A stretch of 64,000 nt of DNA from Cyclobacteriaceae bacterium (GTDB lineage Bacteria; Bacteroidota; Bacteroidia; Cytophagales; Cyclobacteriaceae): contig JAHBUE010000004.1 in assembly GCA_019638235.1 (NCBI GenBank), forward strand, positions 1 to 64,000. The letters are read 5' to 3'. The position numbers were made by a program, and so were the translations under genes. This document shows, piece by piece, positions 33,301-40,665 of the stretch (positions are counted from its first letter, which is position 1; each line of letters begins with the position of its first letter). The notes below the pieces were generated by a model, which saw nothing but the letters and a program-made list of their open reading frames with translations, ran no database searches and had not been told where the DNA came from.

Positions 33301-35169
33301 CTGTTGGATTTCTTTAATGGAAAGTTTGGTTTGATTTAAAAGAATAAAGTGCTTGCTTAAATCTTCTTCATTAAACAACACAAAACAATCAGCCGTGATA
33401 TTTTCATCACGCCCTGCCCGTCCTGCTTCCTGAATGTAGTTTTCAAGTGAATCGGAAATTTCATAGTGAATTACCATTCCAACGTCTTTTTTATCAACAC
33501 CCATTCCGAAAGCGGAAGTAGCCACCATTATTTGAGTTTCTCCATTGATAAACGAATCTTGGTTTTCAGATTTTTCCTGTTTATCCATTTTACCGTGATA
33601 CGGTTTTGCACTAAAACCATCATCTCTTAAACGTTCAGCAAGCAGGTAAGCTTTTCGTGTTCGTGAAACGTAAATGATAGTCGGACAATTTTTTTCTTCA
33701 ATCAAATCTCTCGCTGCTTGGTATTTTTCTTCTTCGTCTGCTTTTTCAAATACCTTATATTGAAGATTTGTTCGTGATGCAATTGAAGTGAATAATTCAA
33801 GATTAAGCGATAGTTTTTCTCTGAAATAATCTCTTATATCTTCAATTACTTTTTGTTTGGCTGTTGCTGTGAAACACGAAACAGGAATGCCGTCTTCAAG
33901 ATTTTTCTTTTCTTGAATTGATTTGATAAAATCTCCGATGTATAAGTAATCAACCCTGAAATCTTGCCCCCACGATGAGAAACAATGTGCTTCGTCAATA
34001 ACAAAACGTGCAATCTTTCTTCCTAAAACTAAACGCTCAATGGTTTTTGAACGAAGCGATTCGGGTGATATGTAAAGAATAGAAACCGAGCCGTCTTCAA
34101 CTCTTTCAAAAGATTTTGCTCTTTCAATCGGGTCAAGTAAACCATTTATTGTAACCGCGTCTGTGATTCCATTTTTTTCAAGATTATCAACCTGGTCTTT
34201 CATTAGTGATTGCAAAGGGGAAATTACAATCGTCAAGCCTTTTGAAGTTTCTCCGCTCATCAAAGCGGGAACTTGAAATGTTATTGATTTTCCGCCTCCA
34301 GTAGGGAAAACGGCAAGTATAGATTTGTTGTCAATCGCAGCTTTAACCGCTTTTTCTTGTAAAGGTTCGCCTCCATAACTTCGGTAAGAATCAAAACCGA
34401 AAAATCTTTTCAGCCCTTTGTGTGCGTCTAAAACGCTGTTGCAATATTCACAACCGTTCACACAAGGTTTGTTTCGCAAACGGAACATTATCCGTTCAAC
34501 TTCGGGATAAGTTTTCAAAACCCAAGGTGGCGTTATGGAATGTATTTTCTTGTGTTGAACGAAAGAATTTATCAGCGATAAACAGTAAGCAAGTTCAATC
34601 GGTTTTTCTGAAATGATTTTTGCTAAATCAACTTGTTCGCAAAGTTCGTTTTTGAATTTTCCGCGAATAAGTTTTTCAATGTCTGCGCTTGCGCTGTTGT
34701 ATGCGATGTAGCGAAAAAAAGAGCGGAACTCTTTTTTGTCGTTTAATAGCAAATAAAAAATTTGTTTGAGCGTGTCGTCTGTTTGTTTGAATGTAGCAAT
34801 TTCATCATTCAACAAATCTTTCGCTTTGATTGAATCGTTCAGAGGATTGTTTGTGTCTTCCGATTGCAGCTTGTCGTCTTTGAGTAGTTTATGATACGGC
34901 TTTGTCGGAAAAAGTAAAGGCGAAAGGAACAGCGTGTCAATGATGTTTGTCGAATTTATTCCTGCGTCATTAAGAGCTTTCCCGATATATTTTATGTCGT
35001 GATTGAAAATATTGTGTCCGCAGACGAATTGAGTGCCGTTAATAAACTGTATGAACTCAGCTATCGAAGTTTTGTGAAAAGAACTTCCATTATCCTTGAC
35101 ACTTCCAATGTCAAGAATCTTTCCGCTCTTAGGCTCAATCTCCGTATCTATGAATGCAATTGAGTTCAT
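30355..35169 (-). CDS. giant fusion: DEDD-type exonuclease, RecQ helicase and UvrD/Rep helicase
   Basis: 1604 residues in one uninterrupted frame. Residues 1-170 resemble a DnaQ-like 3'-5' exonuclease (FIDTE with Asp8 and Glu10; GHNIFNHDIKYIG with Asp58). A Cys cluster (C236, C240, C243) precedes a RecQ-type SF2 helicase: Walker A PTGGGKS (289-295), DEAH (392-395), SAFGMGVDK and motif VI EAGRAGRD. A helical linker (about 600-1040) leads to a UvrD/Rep SF1 helicase: Walker A GPGSGKTR (1073-1080), DEAQD, GDDDQNIYEFREA, VSTIHKAKGKEFD and LLYVAMTRAK. Two motors of opposite superfamilies plus a nuclease suggest processing of DNA ends or forks, in repair or defence. It is clearly richer in A/T than its surroundings and lies 47 bp beyond a broken vsr gene on the same strand. 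Confidence 0.9.
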   Translation of the reverse strand: MNSIAFIDTEIEPKSGKILDIGSVKDNGSSFHKTSIAEFIQFINGTQFVCGHNIFNHDIKYIGKALNDAGINSTNIIDTLFLSPLLFPTKPYHKLLKDDKLQSEDTNNPLNDSIKAKDLLNDEIATFKQTDDTLKQIFYLLLNDKKEFRSFFRYIAYNSASADIEKLIRGKFKNELCEQVDLAKIISEKPIELAYCLSLINSFVQHKKIHSITPPWVLKTYPEVERIMFRLRNKPCVNGCEYCNSVLDAHKGLKRFFGFDSYRSYGGEPLQEKAVKAAIDNKSILAVFPTGGGKSITFQVPALMSGETSKGLTIVISPLQSLMKDQVDNLEKNGITDAVTINGLLDPIERAKSFERVEDGSVSILYISPESLRSKTIERLVLGRKIARFVIDEAHCFSSWGQDFRVDYLYIGDFIKSIQEKKNLEDGIPVSCFTATAKQKVIEDIRDYFREKLSLNLELFTSIASRTNLQYKVFEKADEEEKYQAARDLIEEKNCPTIIYVSRTRKAYLLAERLRDDGFSAKPYHGKMDKQEKSENQDSFINGETQIMVATSAFGMGVDKKDVGMVIHYEISDSLENYIQEAGRAGRDENITADCFVLFNEEDLSKHFILLNQTKLSIKEIQQVWKAIKEITRFRSTVSNSALEIARKAGWDDNVVEIETRVTTAIAALEDAGYLKRGQNMPRVFANSILSKNAQEAIDKINASQRFVGNQKEKGVRIIKKLFSSKSRKQTSDEAAESRIDYISDHLGIVKEEVINIVNLLREEKILADAKDLTAFIKKGENKNRSFNIVDTFSKIEDFLLPIIEEQEKVFHIKELNEQAEEKGLDDISTNKIKTIINFWAIKNWIKRQSLESKNHVAVLSLQPKELLKDKLEKRHALAKFIIEFLYEKSNVNVSEKESTKEEVLVEFSVQELKSAYEESSSLFKVNISLDDIEDTLFYLSRIEAIKIEGGFLVVYNRLTIERTEQDNKKRYTKDDYQKLHQFYENKVQQIHIVGEYAKKMIEDYKSALQFVEDYFHLNYSSFLHRYFPGSRQNEIKRNITPAKFRQLFGELSPTQLKIINDNETKHIVVAAGPGSGKTRVLVHKLASLLLMEDVKHEQLLMITFSRAAATEFKKRLLNLIGNAANYIEIKTFHSYCFDLLGRVGSIEKSGEIIKKTIQKIKNNEVEASRITKTVLVIDEAQDMNKDEFGLISALMEQNEEMRVIAVGDDDQNIYEFREASSKYLEQFIQENNAVKHELVENYRSKSNLVDFSNQFVKRIPYRLKQTPIIAKQNDNGKIKIVCYQSGNLINPLVQDILTTRLSGTTCILTRTNEEALQITGLLLKNDIQAKLIQSNDGFSLYNLNEVRYFLSHLNLADDVYIINDDVWLNARREVVNKYRHSTKLEILGNIIKEFEASNPKKRYKSDLEVFIRESKLEDFYNENGETIFVSTIHKAKGKEFDNVFLMLENFNSATDKTKRLLYVAMTRAKTNLIIHLNSNFLDGLTADNLERIENKEIHLRPNELAMHLSLKDVWLDYFITRQHLISQLKSGDTLTINGDECLDSKEKSVLKFSKQFIEQIVNMGNKNYELKTAKVNFIVYWKKEETEQEVKIILPELYFERIH

Positions 35170-35216
35170 TTTATCTTATGCGGCTAATTTAGTATTGATT
35201 TGAGGGCTGTTTTGCG

Positions 35217-35540
35217 TTAGGGATTGAAGTGGAAATCCTTTTTGTCCCGCAGGGCAAAAAGATTGGAACGGAAAGCCCGACCCGATAGGGGAACGCCCAA
35301 ATCATTATGTAAAATAAGGTCTTTATCTCTTTCAACGTTCTTCAAAATTTTAGGTATCCAATAATCCGTATATTTTGGCAAAACAATATCAGGATTCCCG
35401 ATTAGCTTTTTGTTGTATATACGATACCTTAGCCCTTTACTAAATAAATATTTACGAGCAAGCAATTCAGGCTTTGTATCTGTTTTCCTGATTCTTGACA
35501 TGGTATAGCTCCTTGTTGCTTTATCGTAAACATCCGCCAT
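35217..35540 (-). pseudogene. very-short-patch-repair endonuclease (Vsr), internally deleted
   Basis: The start (MADVYDKATRSYTMSRIRKT, DTKPELLARKYLFSKGLRYR) and NPDIVLPKY are classic Vsr, the T:G mismatch nicking enzyme that accompanies 5-methylcytosine methyltransferases. Immediately after LPKY the sequence jumps to TDYWIPKILKNVERDK, which in intact Vsr follows about 25 residues later. The missing piece normally holds the FVHGCFWH core and zinc ligands. After ERDK the frame reads unrelated residues. The enzyme is therefore inactive. It starts 4 bp after the XRE regulator. Confidence 0.82.
35238..35261. terminator. hairpin at the end of the vsr remnant
   Basis: CTTTTTG and CCC pair with GGG and CAAAAAG, giving an A/T-flanked GC stem that could end transcription in either direction. 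It lies in a stretch (35221-35310) with further short G/C palindromes. Confidence 0.5.
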
Positions 35541-35544
35541 TATT

Positions 35545-35763
35545 CTACTTTGTTTTATTTGATGCTAATAGCTCTCTTACATCTACATCTAACGTATCGG
35601 CAATCTCAAAAAGAGTTTCCATAGTTGGCTGCACATCATTGGTGCACCATTTGGAAACTGTCGTTTTATTCTTTTCTAATCGTTCGGCCAACCAAATATT
35701 CGTTTTACCATTTTCTGCCAATACGGCTTTTATACGATTGTAAATACGTTTTTTGCGGCTCAT
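35545..35763 (-). CDS. XRE-family helix-turn-helix regulator
   Basis: 72 residues from the ATG at 35763 (MSRKKRIYNRIKAVLAENG). The HTH reads NIWLAERLEKNKTTVSKWCT, followed by PTMETLFEIADTLDVDVREL, the standard Cro/C1 fold. Regulators of this kind precede DNA methyltransferase-Vsr-restriction gene sets in Bacteroidota and control their expression. Here only the vsr remnant follows, 4 bp away; no methyltransferase is present. It may still regulate the helicase gene, which is inferred from co-direction only. Confidence 0.85.
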   Translation of the reverse strand: MSRKKRIYNRIKAVLAENGKTNIWLAERLEKNKTTVSKWCTNDVQPTMETLFEIADTLDVDVRELLASNKTK

Positions 35764-35837
35764 TTTAATTGCATTTATTGCAAATATGGTGGCGAATTTA
35801 CACATTTTATAGTGCTTGGATTATCTAAATGACTTTT

Positions 35838-35872
35838 CTTTCAGCACCGCCCTAAAAGGGCAATGCTGAAAG
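35838..35872. other. hairpin in the intergenic region before tmRNA
   Basis: CTTTCAGCA pairs with TGCTGAAAG with an inner GCCCT/AGGGC stem. It lies just upstream of the XRE regulator. The rest of 35873-36020 holds no gene that I can support. Confidence 0.5.
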
Positions 35873-36020
35873 CTGGCGAACACCTGACGAGTGAACCCAA
35901 ACAAAGCAACCGCAAGGAAGCTGATAAACCCTGATGCTGGGTGTTAAAAAAAATCGTCTTTGATTTCGTGCCGCCTTATCAGGAAATCCCCAAATACAAG
36001 GCTTTGCAAGCAAAGCAAAC

Positions 36021-36043
36021 AAAAAGCCCCGCGTTAGCGGGGC
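36021..36043 (-). terminator. tmRNA terminator
   Basis: On the minus strand GCCCCGC-TAAC-GCGGGGC is followed by TTTTTG, a standard intrinsic terminator 77 bp beyond the tmRNA 3' end. Confidence 0.85.
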
Positions 36044-36080
36044 GATTAAAAAGTGAGAAAGAAAAAGAATTTCTCTCTTG

Positions 36081-36131
36081 GTGGAGCCGCAGGCTTGCCT
36101 GCCGAAACTCCGAAAGGAGTGGAGCCGCAGG
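36081..36131. repeat. direct duplication of the tmRNA 3' end
   Basis: GTGGAGCCGCAGG occurs at 36081-36093 and again at 36119-36131, where it covers the last 12 nt of the tmRNA gene. The 3' end of ssrA is a frequent target of integrases, so this may be an attachment-site remnant. Confidence 0.6.
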
Positions 36132-36508
36132 GAATCGAACCCTGGTCCAGAGAAGAAGATAATCGTATCTTCTACATGCTTAGTTGACTTTACTTGTCGG
36201 GAATGGCAAGGCAGGCAACAGCCAAACTATTCCGTAGTTACGTGGTCTTAGTTGCACGTTGTAACTCCGTACAAAGCAGTTCCGCAAAACGACACCGCTA
36301 AATCAGCACTTGCAGAACAACGCGCTGAGCGATGATGGCCTGGCGCGTCTTACACGCCATAAGCTAATCTAACGTATCGTCAGATTAAGCAGCCATGGCG
36401 TAGTTAGTCTCGCCACGTATGGTTCAGGACTATCTTTCAAGGCTCTCATCCTATGAGCCTGCATGCTTACACACGTCATCACACATCCTGTCAAAACCGG
36501 TCGGCCCC
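36120..36508 (-). ncRNA. ssrA: transfer-messenger RNA (tmRNA)
   Basis: 389 nt. The 5' end GGGGCCG pairs with 3' CGGCTCC (discriminator A at 36120; CCA not encoded), and the 3' T-arm is CAGGG-TTCGATT-CCCTG. The tag frame ends GETNYAMAA followed by TAA (36414-36385 read on the minus strand), matching Bacteroidota tags of the GExxYAxAA type. It rescues stalled ribosomes and tags nascent proteins for proteolysis. A perfect -7 element lies upstream and a terminator downstream. Confidence 0.96.
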
Positions 36509-36551
36509 AATAGTTCAAATAACAATCCTTTAGTCAACGGCAAAAGGGTTA

Positions 36552-36559
36552 CAAATATA
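36552..36559 (-). promoter_or_regulatory. -7 promoter element for ssrA
   Basis: On the minus strand TATATTTG is a perfect TAnnTTTG, 44 bp before the mature tmRNA 5' end, so a short processed leader is expected. Confidence 0.5.
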
Positions 36560-36598
36560 CAGTTAAAATAGTTCCGCGTTAAGCAAAAAGTGGCGCGC

Positions 36599-36892
36599 TT
36601 AATTCTGTTTCTCCTTCCATTCTTTTAGCTGGCGCTGCAAAATATCCGTTACCTTGTGTATGCCCTCTTCAAATGATTCATATTTTTTGCTTACAAACAG
36701 GTCGTTACCCGGAATAACCACACGCACCTCGCAGATTTTATTATCGCGCCTTTCAGATTTTTCTACGCGCAATATCACGCGGCTCTCAACAATGCGGTCG
36801 CTGAAACGCTCCAGCTTTTCAACTTTTTCGTTAACAAGGTCTAACAAATCCTGTTTTGGGGTGAAATCGAGTGTTTGAATATGGATTTTCAT
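36599..36892 (-). CDS. hpf: ribosome hibernation-promoting factor (short HPF/RaiA family)
   Basis: 97 residues: MKIHIQTLDFTPKQDLLDLV, then VEKLERFSDRIVESRVILRV, CEVRVVIPGNDLFV and YESFEEGIHKVTDILQRQL, the complete S30AE domain without the long C-terminal dimerisation domain. It binds the 30S decoding region and inactivates ribosomes in stationary phase or starvation. The promoter carries a perfect GGCTGA-N6-TCAGCC palindrome in activator position, linking it to the usp and nos promoters. Confidence 0.92.
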   Translation of the reverse strand: MKIHIQTLDFTPKQDLLDLVNEKVEKLERFSDRIVESRVILRVEKSERRDNKICEVRVVIPGNDLFVSKKYESFEEGIHKVTDILQRQLKEWKEKQN

Positions 36893-36943
36893 AAGCGTTG
36901 ATTTTCAATTTTTCTTAGCAGTAAAGAAGCAAAATTTCCGGAT

Positions 36944-36989
36944 TGAACATACCACTTCGGTCATTCTCTAAGGCTGATATTTGTCAGCC
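36944..36989 (-). promoter_or_regulatory. hpf promoter with Crp/Fnr-like palindrome
   Basis: GGCTGA-TATTTG-TCAGCC (36972-36989) is a perfect 6-bp-arm palindrome. On the minus strand a -7-like TATGTTCA starts at 36951, 29.5 bp from the palindrome centre (36980.5). This is the same geometry as upstream of usp and nos. Confidence 0.65.
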
Positions 36990-37000
36990 GGTTCATAAAA

Positions 37001-37966
37001 TCAAATGGCGGCCAAAACGAGCGCTATATTAACGGTTAGAAATAGAATCAGTACAATCCATGCAGCTAATAAATTAATTTTTCTGGATTGTTCTACCTTA
37101 CCTTTTTTCATTATGTAAAGCGCAATGGCCGAGATTACCAGGATAACAAAAATTACAAGAAAGGTTATCGCGTGAAGCGAGTCGACCAGCGTAAACACGT
37201 TGGACTCCGGTAATATGGAATCAATAATGTATTTGTTACCAACGGCTGCAAACAGCCCGCCAACAGGCAAACCAAAACGCGGTTCAACTTCGGTTGGCTC
37301 AAGGCCAAAACTTACCATCGAGATAAGGAAAGCGATATACATACCCGAAAAAAGTTTCCAGAATAGCCCCCATCCGTTTCGTTCAATATCGATGATGATA
37401 TCGAATGATGAGTATTCGGAGTGGAGATGATCGGATTCGGGGTCGCCAAATACGGTTGTGTATTCCTTGTTATTGGTAACTACTTCAAAGTTGGAAATGC
37501 TCCATCCGTCTAAGGTAAGTTCGCGGTCGTAGCCGCTTCCCTCGCTGTCGGCTACAAATACCAGCATATCTTTATCGAAAATGGTATTTTCAATATGCAC
37601 CGTAAGGTGTTGCTTGTCGAACGGGTAATTGCCAACCTTCCAGTTTTGTTTCATGGTAGCGCGCAGTTTCATTAACTGCCAGGTTTTGCCGTCCAGCACA
37701 TCAACAATGGCCTGGGGTTCATCAATGGATTTGGCGTTTGGGATGTCAAGTTGTTTGGCCAGGTCAAACCCCACATTATCAAATAGCCCCCAAAGCCAGA
37801 ACCTGAGGGTGTATTCCTTATCCTGAAAATTAATGTCGTGGATGCTGATAATATACGCCCCGATTTTTACCGTATCGGGCACCGTTTCGGCTACTGTATC
37901 TTCTTGCTGCGAAAACCCCCGGAAGGAAGCGAGGATGAGCAGCAGTATTAATAAGGTCTGTTTCAT
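37001..37966 (-). CDS. prokaryotic pentameric ligand-gated ion channel homologue
   Basis: 321 residues with a signal peptide (MKQTLLILLLILASFRGFSQ). The extracellular domain has W-x-VGNYPFDKQHLTVHIEN, the FPFD-Q hallmark of the Cys-loop receptor superfamily (without the Cys loop, as in bacterial ELIC/GLIC). Four transmembrane helices follow (about 205-222, 235-252, 260-283, 296-318). The N-terminal domain begins with a Bacteroidota-type variant (DTVKIGAYIISIHDINFQDK). The ligand and ion selectivity are unknown; it would sit in the inner membrane with the sensor in the periplasm. The divergent neighbour is a membrane protein. Confidence 0.8.
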   Translation of the reverse strand: MKQTLLILLLILASFRGFSQQEDTVAETVPDTVKIGAYIISIHDINFQDKEYTLRFWLWGLFDNVGFDLAKQLDIPNAKSIDEPQAIVDVLDGKTWQLMKLRATMKQNWKVGNYPFDKQHLTVHIENTIFDKDMLVFVADSEGSGYDRELTLDGWSISNFEVVTNNKEYTTVFGDPESDHLHSEYSSFDIIIDIERNGWGLFWKLFSGMYIAFLISMVSFGLEPTEVEPRFGLPVGGLFAAVGNKYIIDSILPESNVFTLVDSLHAITFLVIFVILVISAIALYIMKKGKVEQSRKINLLAAWIVLILFLTVNIALVLAAI

Positions 37967-38141
37967 GTGTTAATGTTCATTTTTAAAATAATGGACACAT
38001 GGAATGGCCTGAATTAACAATTCGCTGGGTGTAGAGAATCTTAATGGCCATTTCATGAAAAGGCTTTCCTCCAAATTAGGGAGATTTTCGGAAGTTTGAA
38101 AAAGGAATGTTATTTTCGGGGCGTTAAAAAATTTTTACGCT

Positions 38142-38579
38142 ATGCATACAGGTTTACTTCATTCTCATTCGTTGTTGCGCTATTTCGTGCTGATTATGTT
38201 GGTTGTAGTGGTAGTAGTTTCGCTATTGAAATGGCTGGGAAATAAGCCTTATGCAAAATTGGACAATAAATTAGGGCTGTACCTGTTCATATTCACACAC
38301 CTGCAATTGCTGGTTGGTCTTATCCTGTACGTTGTCAGCGATATGGTACAATTTAACTCCGGCACCATGAAAAACGAAGTGTTGCGGTATTGGGCTGTTG
38401 AGCACGCTACATTGAATATTATTGCTATTGTTCTGATTACCCTGGCGCGCACAACATCCAAAAAAATGACTAACGATACCGCCAAACACAGGCGCATGTT
38501 TGTTTTTAATGCGCTGGCCCTTTTGCTCATTATTGTTTCCCTAAGTATGAGCGGCAGGGGTATTTTCCTTCCCGGATAG
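38142..38579 (+). CDS. four-helix membrane protein (cytochrome b-like)
   Basis: 145 residues with four transmembrane helices (about 13-30, 45-65, 87-107, 122-138). Histidines lie in or near helices (HSHSLLRY, FTHLQLL, VEHATLN, KHRRM), as in small cytochrome b-type or DUF420/CopD-like proteins, so haem binding is possible but not shown. It is a Bacteroidota family, a single gene. Confidence 0.65.
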   Translation: MHTGLLHSHSLLRYFVLIMLVVVVVVSLLKWLGNKPYAKLDNKLGLYLFIFTHLQLLVGLILYVVSDMVQFNSGTMKNEVLRYWAVEHATLNIIAIVLITLARTTSKKMTNDTAKHRRMFVFNALALLLIIVSLSMSGRGIFLPG

Positions 38580-38660
38580 TGTTGAATAAAGGCCACTAAC
38601 GGCTGAATTTTCCGTTAATGTTTTTACCTTTATGATTGGTAAAAACAAACAAGTAATTAA

Positions 38661-40421
38661 ATGCAACGGATACTCTCAATCCTACTGGTACTATCTGTAC
38701 TGGTTTCGTATGCGCAGGAATTTTCACCGCGCTATGAAATGGTTAAGCTGAATAAGGAAGTAAATTCATATTATCACGATGCCGCCCCCATCATTTCCGT
38801 TGACGGCAAACAGTTGTATTTCTTCATTCATAACCATCCGCAAAATACGTTTGGCAAGCAGGGAAGTGATGATATCTGGGTATCGAAACTGGGTGATAAC
38901 GGACAATGGGGCGCACCCCAACATTTAGGTTCGCCATTTAATATTCATCGCAGCAACCAGGTGTTTACCGCACTGCCCGATGGCTCTCTCTTTATTAAAG
39001 GAGGCCGTCAGAAAGACACCAAAGGTTTTTCGATTGTAAGCCCCGGAGGTTCGCTTACGGAAATAGAAGTGCCCGGTTTTAAAGAAATGAACAAAGGACG
39101 TTTCTATGGCGCCAGTATGTCGTCCGATATGAAGCATATCATCCTCTTTTTCGGAGAGATGGCCAACAGCACCCGTAGCAGTTTATACGTGAGCAACCTG
39201 GACGGTGATGGAAAATGGACGCGACCGGTGAAATTGAACATTAGCACACGCGATGACGACTTCGGCCCGTTTATCGGCCCCGATGATAAAACCCTGTACT
39301 TTGCCAGCGACAGGAATGTGCCCGGCAAATTCGGCAAGTCGGACATTTATAAAACAACGCGCCTCGATGACACCTGGCAAAATTGGAGCGAACCGGTAAA
39401 CATGGGCTCGCCCATCAATACGGCTGCCGGTGAAATGTATTTCTGTATCGATAAAGCCGGTAATGTATTTATGAGTCGCTCGGTTATTGGCGGTGATGGC
39501 GGTACGCTTGATTTGTGGAAATTGGTGCCACGCGATGTTATCGTAAAAGTTGTGGGCACAATCTATAATGAAAAAACCCAGCAACCGATAGAAGCTAACG
39601 TGCAGGTGAAACCCGCAGGCTCGGAAGTAATTCAGCTTCATGCCCAGGCCAATGGCCGGTATGAAACAAAAATACCGGAAGTGAAGGGTGTTAACATAGC
39701 CGCTTCGCAAAATGAATTTTTACCGAAAGAAGTTTCGGTTTCCCTGCCCGACCAGTTAGGCAACGATGCTACATTATATGTTGATTTGTACCTGACGCCC
39801 ATTGCAAAAAAATTATTGCTTACCGGCACCGTGTTCGACAACAAAACCATGAAGCCGGTTTCAGCAAACCTGAACGTACAACTGAAAGAAGATCGTAAAG
39901 AGAATTTTTCTTTACGTGTAGGCAGTAGCGCGTATGAGCAGGAGATCAAAAAAACAGGTTGGTATATGTACACCGCTTCTGCCGAAGGATATATAAACGC
40001 GGTTGATAGTGTGGAGGTAATAAGCGAAGAAATTACACCGGTTATTAAAGATATTTTTTTACAGCCCATTGAAGTTGGCTTAACCGTGCGGTTGAAAAAC
40101 ATCTATTTCGATTTTGATAAAACAACGCTTAAAAGGGAATCCTTTGTTGAGCTTAATAAGGTAGTTGATTTTCTGAAACAAAATTCTTCCGTAGAAATAC
40201 AGATTGAAGGGCACACCGACAGCAAAGGTTCCGATGAGTACAACCTGAACCTTTCGCAAGGCCGTTCCCAGTCCGTTGTAGATTACCTCGTTAGCCAGGG
40301 CATCAGTGCATCGCGCCTTGGTGCGCAAGGCTTTGGCGAAAGCACCCCCATCGATACCAACGATACGGATGCAGGCCGTGCCAATAACCGCAGGGTAGAG
40401 TTCAGGGTAGTGAAGAAGTAA
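38661..40421 (+). CDS. OmpA-family outer-membrane protein with PD40 propeller and carboxypeptidase-regulatory domain
   Basis: 586 residues. A signal peptide ends SYAQ. A PD40/WD40-like propeller (about 25-270; repeats such as KTLYFASDRNVPGKFGKSDIY) is followed by a carboxypeptidase-regulatory-like beta domain (VVGTIYNEKTQQPIEANVQV) and a second one (LTGTVFDNKTMKPV), then a C-terminal OmpA domain (IYFDFDKTTLKRESFVELNK...IEGHTDSKGSDEYN...GQGES-like GFGEST) that binds peptidoglycan. This architecture is common in Bacteroidota envelope proteins and in accessory components of type IX secretion or gliding; the specific role is unknown. Confidence 0.88.
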   Translation: MQRILSILLVLSVLVSYAQEFSPRYEMVKLNKEVNSYYHDAAPIISVDGKQLYFFIHNHPQNTFGKQGSDDIWVSKLGDNGQWGAPQHLGSPFNIHRSNQVFTALPDGSLFIKGGRQKDTKGFSIVSPGGSLTEIEVPGFKEMNKGRFYGASMSSDMKHIILFFGEMANSTRSSLYVSNLDGDGKWTRPVKLNISTRDDDFGPFIGPDDKTLYFASDRNVPGKFGKSDIYKTTRLDDTWQNWSEPVNMGSPINTAAGEMYFCIDKAGNVFMSRSVIGGDGGTLDLWKLVPRDVIVKVVGTIYNEKTQQPIEANVQVKPAGSEVIQLHAQANGRYETKIPEVKGVNIAASQNEFLPKEVSVSLPDQLGNDATLYVDLYLTPIAKKLLLTGTVFDNKTMKPVSANLNVQLKEDRKENFSLRVGSSAYEQEIKKTGWYMYTASAEGYINAVDSVEVISEEITPVIKDIFLQPIEVGLTVRLKNIYFDFDKTTLKRESFVELNKVVDFLKQNSSVEIQIEGHTDSKGSDEYNLNLSQGRSQSVVDYLVSQGISASRLGAQGFGESTPIDTNDTDAGRANNRRVEFRVVKK

Positions 40422-40431
40422 GGCTCTGTCA

Positions 40432-40567
40432 AGGCATCTTTAAAACTCCTTTAGGAGAAGGAGCAGCCTGCCTTTGCACGCTGACGCAGAAGCTTTAGCG
40501 TAGGCGCCCGAAGCTACGCGCAGGCAGGAGGATGAGGTTATCAAAGGCAAGTTTTTTTAGATATTCC
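40432..40567. repeat. degenerate copy of the GGCATCTC palindromic element with an inner GC hairpin
   Basis: Left end GGCATCTTTAAAACTCC and right end GGATGAGGTTATCAAAGG then AGTTTTTTTAGAT correspond to the ends of the 27482 element. Between them is an extra palindrome pairing GCCTGC with GCAGGC and internal CTACGC/GCGTAG. It occupies most of the gap after the OmpA-family gene. Confidence 0.6.
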
Positions 40568-40604
40568 TTTAAAAAATATTACTTCCGGTTTTCCTACTGA
40601 CAGG

Positions 40605-40619
40605 CTGTTGTCACAACAG
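40605..40619. promoter_or_regulatory. palindromic operator candidate upstream of the DinB gene
   Basis: CTGTTG-TCA-CAACAG is a perfect 6-bp-arm inverted repeat 46 bp before the DinB-like start. The regulator is unknown. Confidence 0.4.
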
Positions 40620-40665
40620 GGCAGGAGATTTAGGGTAAAATTATTAACCTATAAATCTCTACGTT

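Noticed and set aside
30355-35169. Assembly artefact joining two separate helicase genes
   Set aside because: The frame is open for 1604 codons with a coherent linker and uniform composition, which is unlikely for a misjoin.
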